Positions 1-6,122 of a stretch of DNA of 7,702 nt are shown here, piece after piece. Numbering within the stretch: the stretch's first letter is position 1; the number at the start of each line of letters is the position of its first letter. The notes beneath the pieces are model-generated. The model was not told the DNA's origin. It ran no database searches and worked only from the letters and a program-made list of their open reading frames with translations. The stretch is taken from the NCBI GenBank assembly GCA_002783525.1, contig PFGS01000166.1, positions 3,354 through 11,055 of the forward strand, in the 5' to 3' direction. The DNA is from Ignavibacteriales bacterium CG12_big_fil_rev_8_21_14_0_65_30_8 (GTDB lineage Bacteria > Bacteroidota > Ignavibacteria > Ignavibacteriales > Ignavibacteriaceae). Both the position numbers and the translations under genes were made by a program.

Positions 1-783
1 TCAGTAGGAGCAACGGGAAATTTGCTAATGGCTGCTACTTTAGCCAAAGGTAGTACAGTATTAAATAATGCAGCTATGGAACCCGAAATTACAAATCTTA
101 TTCAATTCTTAAATAAAATGGGAGCAAAGATATCTGGAGAAAACACCAAAAAATTAGTTATTGAAGGTGTGGATGAATTATATTCTGCTACAATTGATAC
201 AATTCCGGATAGAATAGAAGGCGGAACCTTACTGGTTGCCGGAGCAATAACAAATAGTAAATTTGATCTATTAAACTGTAATTCAGATCATATAAATATA
301 GTTATACAAAAACTAAAAGAATCTGGATGTAAATTGTTTATTAACAATGATATAGTATCCTTAGATGCAAGTAATTCCGAGATAAATGCAACTGATATAT
401 CTACTTCTGAATATCCCGGATTTCCCACAGATATGCAAGCCCAGTGGATTGCGATGATGTCAATAGCCAATGGAAAATCTAAAGTGACCGATAATATTTA
501 TATTGATAGATTTAACCATGTTCCTGAGTTGTTAAGATTGGGAGCATCCATTAAAATGAATAAGAATACAGCAATTATAACTGGTGTTAAAAAATTAAAA
601 GGAGCTAAAGTTATGTCAACTGATCTAAGGGCAAGCGCTTGTTTAGTTTTGGCTGGATTAGTTGCAAAGGGAACTACAGAAGTACTTAGAGTATATCATT
701 TAGACAGGGGTTATCAATTTATTGATGAAAAATTAAAAAAATTAGGTGCAAATATTAAAAGAGTTAAAGGCGACGAATATTAA
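1..783 (+). CDS. murA: UDP-N-acetylglucosamine 1-carboxyvinyltransferase (MurA), C-terminal part
   Basis: MurA transfers enolpyruvate from phosphoenolpyruvate to UDP-GlcNAc in the cytoplasm, the first committed step of peptidoglycan synthesis. The reading frame is open from base 1, so the gene is cut by the window edge. The last 260 residues are present, against about 420 in a complete enzyme. Recognisable family blocks, in order, are SVGATGN (1-21), PDRIEGGT (205-228), YPGFPTDMQAQ (412-444, which contains the conserved active-site Asp), DLRASA (622-639) and YHLDRGYQ (694-717, which carries the conserved Arg near the active site). The loop with the catalytic Cys that fosfomycin attacks lies upstream and cannot be checked. 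AroA (EPSP synthase) shares the fold but not these motifs. The stop codon overlaps the start of the next gene by one base, suggesting translational coupling. Nothing looks broken in the visible part. Confidence 0.95.
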   Translation, partial: SVGATGNLLMAATLAKGSTVLNNAAMEPEITNLIQFLNKMGAKISGENTKKLVIEGVDELYSATIDTIPDRIEGGTLLVAGAITNSKFDLLNCNSDHINIVIQKLKESGCKLFINNDIVSLDASNSEINATDISTSEYPGFPTDMQAQWIAMMSIANGKSKVTDNIYIDRFNHVPELLRLGASIKMNKNTAIITGVKKLKGAKVMSTDLRASACLVLAGLVAKGTTEVLRVYHLDRGYQFIDEKLKKLGANIKRVKGDEY

Positions 784-3014
784 TGAATACTAAGCTGAAG
801 AAAATACTTTTTGGCAACTTCATATTTTTGTTCAGTCTGGTTTTAATTCTAATTATTAATATTGCCATACTGTTTTTTCCCCTTACTAATGTTTTTGGAT
901 TTGAATTTTCATTTGTTAATGCAATTCTTATATCTTTTCTGGCTGGAATTACCTCAATTTCACATCTTAGAAATAAGTTAAACACAAACAATATTTATTT
1001 CTTTTATTTTGGAATATTTTTCTTAATCATTCCTTTAATTGTTACTTTAATTAATTCAATCTTCGGATATTCTTGTTCAATAATAGATGGCTTTCTTTTT
1101 TATTTTGTGATTACTGTGCCATCTTATTTAATAGGTATTTCATTGGGGATAGTTTCATTTTCAATTTCAAAAAGATATAATTATATAATATTTTTTTCAC
1201 TTTATGTTTTAATACTATTTATCCCAATAGCTGAATTTTATTTTAATCCTCAAGTATTTTTTTTTAACCCAATTTTTGGATATTTCCCCGGTACAATTTA
1301 CGATGAAAACATAAGTATTAGTACAAAACTTGTATTGTATAGAGTGCTAAATTTAACTTTCTTTATAAGCATATTTGTTATTTTAATTAATAAATTAGAG
1401 ATAAAAAAGTATTCAAGTTTAATTTTAACCGGTTTTTTATTCATTAGTCTTATATTTTTATTTCTTTCACCGCAATTTGGTTTTTCAACTACAAAAAAGA
1501 GTTTATCAGATCATTTAAATAAAAGAATTGAGACAGAACATTTTGTGATACACTATCCAAAATCTTTAGATGAAAAAGAGATCAAAAAAATATCGCTTTA
1601 TCATGAATTTTATTATTCACGACTTACAAATTTCTTCAAGTTAGAATTGAAAAATAAAATTGATTCTTTTGTTTTTAAAAATAATACTGAAAAGGGAAAT
1701 TATTTTGGCTCTGCTAATGCTGATGTAGCTAAACCTTGGCTGGATGAAATTTATACAACAATAGGAAGCTATAACAACACTCTAGAGCATGAAATAGCAC
1801 ATATATTTTCAGCTAGTTTTGGTACTACTTTATTTAAAGTTGCAGATGGAATAAACCCTGCTATGATAGAGGGAATAGCAGTAGCAGCTTCACCATTTTA
1901 TAATGATAATTGTGTTGATTATATGGCTGCATTAGCAATGACAAATGGGTATAAAGTAAATATTAAAAAATTATTTGTTGGTGCTAATTTCTTTTCGCAG
2001 AACTCGTCTCTGTCTTATATCTATTCCGGTTCTTTTATTAAATATATAATAGAGAATTATGGGATCTCAAAATTCAAGCAGTACTATTCAAACTCTGATT
2101 TTGAAAATATTTATAAAATAAATTTTGAAGAAGTAAAAGACGGATATTATAATTACTTAAAAACAATTCAAACAAAATCAGACAGTTCAAAAGCAAAATA
2201 TTATTTTGGAAGACAAACAATATTTACAAGAGTATGCCCAAGATATGTTTCAAAAACACTGGACGATGCTTCTAAAGCTTTTTTAGATAAAGATTATAAT
2301 TTATCAATAAAAAAATATTTAAAGATACTCGAAAAAACTAACAATTATTTCGCTTTGATCGGGTATACGAATGTCTCATTGGAATTAAACAAAATAAATA
2401 ATGCTATTGATAAAATTGAAAAAAATCTTAAAGATTATCTGAATACTTCATATTACTATAACCTTAAATTTAAATTGGCAGATATTTATTCGTTATCTGA
2501 TTTTAAAAATAAAGCTGACTCTCTTTATAGTAAAATAATTAAAGAGAATCCAAATAATTGGTTATTACAATTATCTGAACAAAGATTGTTTCTCTTGTAT
2601 CAGTCTGAAAATATTAAAGAATATCTAAAGAACTCACCCAAAGAAAATTATAGGTTATTGTTAAAATTAATTGATAAAAATAATATAAATATCTTACTTC
2701 CTTCTGTTATTAGACTCTCAATAATATCAAATATTAAATATGAAACATTTTATAATGATCTAAGAGAAATTTTAAATTCAGAAAGTTTAAATAGTAGTTT
2801 TGTTCTAAATTATTTGTCAATGTATATGTTGGATAATTTTGATTTTGTAAATGCAGAAAAAATGCTCGATAAAGCAATAAAGCTAAACATAAATAAATAC
2901 AATGTTTCACTTCTCAAATATAATTTAGAAAAGATTTCTTGGATGGAAGAACATTTTAAGATTTTTTTTTTGAGTAATCATTTTAGTAAAAAGCTAATTT
3001 GTTCTCTTAATTGA
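783..3014 (+). CDS. polytopic membrane protein with gluzincin-type zinc peptidase domain and TPR-like C-terminus
   Basis: I do not recognise a named family for the full 743-residue protein. Residues 1 to about 235 hold roughly seven hydrophobic segments (near 8-34, 38-60, 70-92, 98-128, 134-152, 190-208 and 213-232). A soluble domain starts near IETEHFVIHYP (249-259). It contains LEHEIAH, with H336, E337 and H340 as a zinc-ligand and catalytic set, then E363 in IEGIA, 22 residues later, as the likely third ligand. This is the gluzincin (peptidase MA-like) arrangement. A YSGSF block (414-418) is also typical of such domains. Residues from about 490 to 730 are helical and TPR-like. The ATG at 783 overlaps the murA stop (TAATG), and AAAGG at 766-770 is a distant, weak ribosome site. 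Coupling to murA suggests, but does not show, a cell-envelope role. The last 15 or so residues follow a ten-T run and look unlike the preceding helices. Zinc binding and proteolysis are inferred from motifs only. Confidence 0.8.
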   Translation: MNTKLKKILFGNFIFLFSLVLILIINIAILFFPLTNVFGFEFSFVNAILISFLAGITSISHLRNKLNTNNIYFFYFGIFFLIIPLIVTLINSIFGYSCSIIDGFLFYFVITVPSYLIGISLGIVSFSISKRYNYIIFFSLYVLILFIPIAEFYFNPQVFFFNPIFGYFPGTIYDENISISTKLVLYRVLNLTFFISIFVILINKLEIKKYSSLILTGFLFISLIFLFLSPQFGFSTTKKSLSDHLNKRIETEHFVIHYPKSLDEKEIKKISLYHEFYYSRLTNFFKLELKNKIDSFVFKNNTEKGNYFGSANADVAKPWLDEIYTTIGSYNNTLEHEIAHIFSASFGTTLFKVADGINPAMIEGIAVAASPFYNDNCVDYMAALAMTNGYKVNIKKLFVGANFFSQNSSLSYIYSGSFIKYIIENYGISKFKQYYSNSDFENIYKINFEEVKDGYYNYLKTIQTKSDSSKAKYYFGRQTIFTRVCPRYVSKTLDDASKAFLDKDYNLSIKKYLKILEKTNNYFALIGYTNVSLELNKINNAIDKIEKNLKDYLNTSYYYNLKFKLADIYSLSDFKNKADSLYSKIIKENPNNWLLQLSEQRLFLLYQSENIKEYLKNSPKENYRLLLKLIDKNNINILLPSVIRLSIISNIKYETFYNDLREILNSESLNSSFVLNYLSMYMLDNFDFVNAEKMLDKAIKLNINKYNVSLLKYNLEKISWMEEHFKIFFLSNHFSKKLICSLN

Positions 3015-3029
3015 ATTAACTTAAATTTG
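2998..3029 (+). promoter_or_regulatory. Bacteroidota-type promoter candidate for the tRNA nucleotidyltransferase gene
   Basis: TTTG at 2998-3001 and TAAATTTG at 3022-3029 are separated by exactly 20 bases. This fits the pattern TTTG-N19-21-TAnnTTTG known for the housekeeping sigma factor of Bacteroidota. Transcription would begin a few bases downstream, giving a leader of roughly 45 bases before the GTG at 3082. The upstream box lies inside the final codons of the preceding membrane-peptidase gene. In such AT-rich DNA a chance match is possible, but the spacing and the position in front of a gene both support it. Confidence 0.5.
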
Positions 3030-3081
3030 TATTATAAATTAAATTCAGCTCAAATATTTCTAAAAAACCCCCAGACTAAAA

Positions 3082-4482
3082 GTGAATTTTAAAAATAAAA
3101 TAAAAAAGTTTGATTTTTTTAAAATAGCTTCATCAATTGCAAATAAAGAAGGTATAGAATTATACATAGTTGGTGGTTTTGTAAGGGATTTAATTTTAAA
3201 GATTTTCAAAGATGAAATTGATTTCTTAATAGTAGGGGAGAAAAACGATTTTGTTAAAAATTTTGCAAAAGCACTAAAAGTTAAAAATATAAATATTTAT
3301 AAAAATTTTGGAACTTCTCAATTTTTATATGACAATGTTAAACTTGAATTTGTAAATGCAAGAAAGGAATCCTATAGTAAAGAAAGTAGAAATCCAAAAG
3401 TGCAAATTGGAACATTTGATGATGATATTGTAAGGAGAGATTTTACAATAAACACATTAGCTATATCATTAAACAAGGATAATTTTGGAGAATTGATTGA
3501 TAAATATAATGGACTGGATGATATTAAAAATAAATTGATTAAAACTCCTTTAAGTCCATCTGAAACTTTTAATGATGATCCGTTAAGGATTATGCGTGCT
3601 TTTAGATTTGCTTCTACACTCGGTTTTGAGGTAGATAAAAGTATAATTGAAGCTGCAGAATTAAATAAAGAAAGATTGCAAATAGTTTCTCAAGAAAGAA
3701 TTACTGATGAATTCTTAAAAATATTGTCATCCCCAAAACCTTCTGTTGGTCTTAAGTTACTTCAAAAAACTGATGTAATGTCAGTAATATTTCCTGAAAT
3801 TAAAAATTTAGAAGGCACAGAACAAAGAAAAGATCATCATCACAAAGAAGTTTTTTTGCATACGTGCATTGTTGTTGATAATATTTCTCAACATACCGAT
3901 AATGTTTGGCTAAGATTTGCAGCACTTGTGCATGATATTGCAAAACCTCAGACTAAAAAATTTGTTGAGGCAATAGGCTGGACATTCCATGGTCACGAAG
4001 AAATAGGTGCCCGAATGATGGATAAGATCTTTCGTAAACTTAAACTTCCATTACATAAACTTAATTATGTTAAAAATCTTATAAGATTGCATTTGAGACC
4101 AATTGCTTTAGCCAAAGATGAAGTAACTGATTCAGCAATTAGGAGATTTATAGTTGAAGCAGGTGAAGACCTGGATGACTTGATAACACTTTGTAGAGCA
4201 GATATTACGAGCAAAAATCCAAATAAGGTTTCTAAATATTTGGATAATTATGAAAGGGTAATGAAAAAAGTTTATGATGTAAAAGAAAAAGATAAATTAA
4301 GAGCATTCCAATCACCTGTAAGAGGTGAAGAAATTATGAAAATTTGTAAATTAAAACCTTCTAAAAAAGTTGGCGAAATCAAGACAGCAATAGAAGATGC
4401 AATATTGGATGGAAAAATACCCAACGAATATGATGCTGCTTTAGAATATTTATATAAAATTAAAGATGATTTTAGGAACTGA
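3082..4482 (+). CDS. cca: CCA-adding-type tRNA nucleotidyltransferase with HD domain
   Basis: A class II nucleotidyltransferase of 466 residues that most likely builds or repairs the 3' CCA end of tRNAs in the cytoplasm. The head domain shows GGFVRD (31-36), a carboxylate pair in DEID (44-47), RRDFTIN (118-124), DDPLRIMRAFRF (165-176, the nucleotide-recognition helix) and ERITDE (205-210). The C-terminal half is an HD domain with H260, H284-D285 in VHDIAKP, HGHEE (303-307) and H337. The length and domain order suit the HD-containing CCA enzymes common in Bacteroidota. By gapless spacing from R35, the first residue of the canonical DxD is Glu45 rather than Asp. The start is the GTG at 3082: there is no ATG before the GG motif, the frame is closed by TAA at 3061-3063, and no clear Shine-Dalgarno site is present. 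CC-only, A-only and poly(A)-adding relatives cannot be excluded from motifs alone. Confidence 0.9.
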   Translation: MNFKNKIKKFDFFKIASSIANKEGIELYIVGGFVRDLILKIFKDEIDFLIVGEKNDFVKNFAKALKVKNINIYKNFGTSQFLYDNVKLEFVNARKESYSKESRNPKVQIGTFDDDIVRRDFTINTLAISLNKDNFGELIDKYNGLDDIKNKLIKTPLSPSETFNDDPLRIMRAFRFASTLGFEVDKSIIEAAELNKERLQIVSQERITDEFLKILSSPKPSVGLKLLQKTDVMSVIFPEIKNLEGTEQRKDHHHKEVFLHTCIVVDNISQHTDNVWLRFAALVHDIAKPQTKKFVEAIGWTFHGHEEIGARMMDKIFRKLKLPLHKLNYVKNLIRLHLRPIALAKDEVTDSAIRRFIVEAGEDLDDLITLCRADITSKNPNKVSKYLDNYERVMKKVYDVKEKDKLRAFQSPVRGEEIMKICKLKPSKKVGEIKTAIEDAILDGKIPNEYDAALEYLYKIKDDFRN

Positions 4483-4598
4483 TTTAAGATTATTATTATC
4501 TATCTAATCTATAGTTAACAAATAAATCAAAAAAGAAGTTATAATTTCTAAATGTAATATAACCGCACAAATAGGAATTATACCGTTTGTAATTTTAA

Positions 4599-4630
4599 TA
4601 TGTCTTACTAAATGAAAAGTAATAAATTTG
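4599..4630 (+). promoter_or_regulatory. Bacteroidota-type promoter candidate for the efflux operon
   Basis: TAAATTTG at 4623-4630 matches the Bacteroidota TAnnTTTG box exactly. Twenty bases upstream is TATG (4599-4602), three of four matches to TTTG. Transcription from here would give a leader of about 115 bases before the ATG at 4752, and the dyad at 4665-4696 would lie within that leader. The identical downstream box and identical 20-base spacing occur in front of the nucleotidyltransferase gene, which strengthens both calls. A sigma-70-like alternative (TTGTCT-N16-TAATTA, 4689-4716) lies closer to the gene and cannot be excluded. Confidence 0.4.
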
Positions 4631-4664
4631 TTTCGGTTGTAAATAAAAATTTTAATGCATTATT

Positions 4665-4696
4665 CGAGATTTGTAACAATATTGAATTTTGTCTCG
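4665..4696. promoter_or_regulatory. 32-bp interrupted dyad, possible operator of the efflux operon
   Basis: CGAGA at 4665-4669 is the reverse complement of TCTCG at 4692-4696. Midway between them sits the perfect 8-bp palindrome CAATATTG at 4677-4684. Both share the same centre, between bases 4680 and 4681, so 26 of the 32 bases lie in matching arms, matching core or symmetric spacers between them (13 base-paired positions per half before counting mismatched spacers is not reached: 9 of 16 positions pair). Such nested symmetry is typical of sites bound by dimeric repressors, for example TetR-type regulators of export pumps. No regulator gene is visible in the window, so binding is inferred only. 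Confidence 0.3.
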
Positions 4697-4751
4697 TCTA
4701 ATGTGTAGTCTAATTAGTATTATTTAACCACCTAATAATTGGAGAAATATA

Positions 4752-6104
4752 ATGAGAACAGTTCTCAGTTTAATATGTGCTTTAATGTTAATAACAACAA
4801 GTAATGCACAAAAAACATTGAATTTGGATAAGGCAATAACAATTGCTTTACATAAAAACACAATACTACAAAAATCAATCAACAACCTGGATGTTACAGA
4901 ATCTAGTGTAAGAGCTGCCGTGGGTAACTTTCTTCCAATTTTATCTGCCGGGGCAGGTTGGAGTTGGAATAGATCAGAGGAGGCCGGCGGAACCATAAAT
5001 GTCGGTGGATCAGTAATTCCTGTACCCCCTTCAACAACTGAATCTAGAAACTTTAGCGGAAATGTTACAGCAAGATTAACTCTATTTGATGGACTTTCTA
5101 ATTTTGCTGCACTATCACAAAGTAAAAATAATGTTGAATCTGCAAGATTAGATCTTCAAAGATTAAAACAAGATATTGTTTTTCAGACAATCACACTCTA
5201 TTACACTGTAATAAATGCTAAACAATTGTTAGGTGTTAGAGAAGACGATTTAAAATGGAATCAAAGAAATTTAGAAACAGTAACTGAGAGCAATAAATTA
5301 GGTGCTGTAACACTTGCAGATGTATATTCCCAACAAGTTAAAACTGGTAACTCTGAGTTAGCTTTGATAAAAGCACAAAATAGTTTTGAAACAGCAAAAA
5401 GCAATCTTTTAAATTATTTAGCATTAGATGTTTTAGAAGATTATAAGTTTTCAAGTGATTTAACTGCTGAAGAACAAAATACTTTGAATGAAAAAATGCA
5501 AATAGATTATAGAAATATTTCAGATTTAGTAAATAAAGCTTTAAGTGTCAGAACTGACTTTCAGAGTGCACAATTAAAATTGGAAAGTGCATATAATGGT
5601 ATTACAATTGCAAGATCCGGACACTTACCTACTTTGTCAAATTCTTTTTCTTATAATATTAGAGCAAATGAGTTTGATAAATTTTTTGATTCAAGGACTT
5701 ATGTTGTTGGTCTATCACTAAACATTCCTATATTCTCAGGATTTAGAGTGTCAAATAATGTTCAATTTGCCGAAGTAACTGCAGAAAATAAGCAAATAGA
5801 ATTATCTGATCTTGAAAGATCTATTAAATTAGAAATTCAAAAAACATATCTGAATTTAAAAGCAGCCGATAAAAGTTTACAAGTTAACACCAAGAATGTA
5901 ATTGCTGCAGAAGAAACAAGAAAAATTGAACAAGAAAGATATTCACTTGGCTCAGGTACTTTACTAAATGTACTTATAGCTAATTCAGATTATACAACTG
6001 CAAGAACTAATTTAATTACTGCTCAGTTTGAATTTATTAGACTAAGCAAGCAATTAGAATATTATCTTGGTGTTCTTAATTTTAATAAGTATGAAAATGA
6101 ATAA
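4752..6104 (+). CDS. TolC-family outer-membrane efflux channel
   Basis: A 450-residue outer-membrane factor that would trimerise into a channel through the outer membrane and a periplasmic helical tunnel. Residues 1-19 form a Sec signal peptide (short basic start, hydrophobic core, SNA before Gln20). There is no Cys at the cleavage site, so it is not a lipoprotein. The mature part carries the two repeated OEP units of the family. Each unit contains a helical block of the form E..xLG followed by Ala/Leu/Gln-rich heptads: ESNKLGAVTLADV begins at residue 179 and ERYSLGSGTLLNV at residue 395. The length is normal for the family. GGAG at 4741-4744 fixes the ATG at 4752. It is the first gene of an operon with the adaptor and ABC ATPase that follow, which marks it as the outer-membrane part of a tripartite exporter. 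The substrate is unknown. Confidence 0.92.
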   Translation: MRTVLSLICALMLITTSNAQKTLNLDKAITIALHKNTILQKSINNLDVTESSVRAAVGNFLPILSAGAGWSWNRSEEAGGTINVGGSVIPVPPSTTESRNFSGNVTARLTLFDGLSNFAALSQSKNNVESARLDLQRLKQDIVFQTITLYYTVINAKQLLGVREDDLKWNQRNLETVTESNKLGAVTLADVYSQQVKTGNSELALIKAQNSFETAKSNLLNYLALDVLEDYKFSSDLTAEEQNTLNEKMQIDYRNISDLVNKALSVRTDFQSAQLKLESAYNGITIARSGHLPTLSNSFSYNIRANEFDKFFDSRTYVVGLSLNIPIFSGFRVSNNVQFAEVTAENKQIELSDLERSIKLEIQKTYLNLKAADKSLQVNTKNVIAAEETRKIEQERYSLGSGTLLNVLIANSDYTTARTNLITAQFEFIRLSKQLEYYLGVLNFNKYENE

Positions 6105-6122
6105 TCTAAGGAGATTATAATA

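Larger units (their letters stand above)
4483..4751 (+). other. 269-base intergenic region between nucleotidyltransferase gene and efflux operon
   Basis: This gap is AT-rich and holds no convincing gene on either strand. From 4534 to 4549 there is a near-perfect 16-bp palindrome (AGAAGTTA/TAATTTCT, one G-T mismatch). A weak AT-rich stem at 4574-4596 around the loop CCGTT is followed by a short T run and might end the upstream transcript, but three of its nine pairs would be wobbles. The right half carries a promoter candidate, an interrupted dyad and a short direct repeat. The final bases contain GGAG at 4741-4744, seven bases before the ATG of the channel gene, a good ribosome binding site. 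Confidence 0.6.

Noticed and set aside
288..470. Open frame on the minus strand inside murA (60 codons)
   Set aside because: It lies entirely within a strongly conserved MurA coding region, has no family resemblance and no ribosome site, so it is a shadow frame.
764..991. Open frame on the minus strand across the murA/membrane protein junction (75 codons)
   Set aside because: It is antisense to hydrophobic membrane helices and the translation has no recognisable motif.
3023..3041. Inverted repeat AATTT/AAATT after the membrane peptidase gene as a terminator
   Set aside because: Only five A-T pairs with no GC and no T run, and it overlaps the stronger promoter match.
4574..4596. Stem-loop followed by T residues as a terminator for the nucleotidyltransferase gene
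   Set aside because: The stem is AT-rich, three of nine pairs are G-T, and the T run is only four bases, so it is too weak to call a terminator.
4689..4716. Sigma-70-like promoter TTGTCT-N16-TAATTA
   Set aside because: The spacing is short, both boxes have mismatches, and such matches are frequent in AT-rich DNA. The TAAATTTG candidate upstream fits the suspected lineage better.
4724..4996. Open frame on the minus strand over the start of the channel gene (90 codons)
   Set aside because: It is antisense to the signal peptide and first OEP helix of a clear TolC-family gene, and it would cover that gene's ribosome site.
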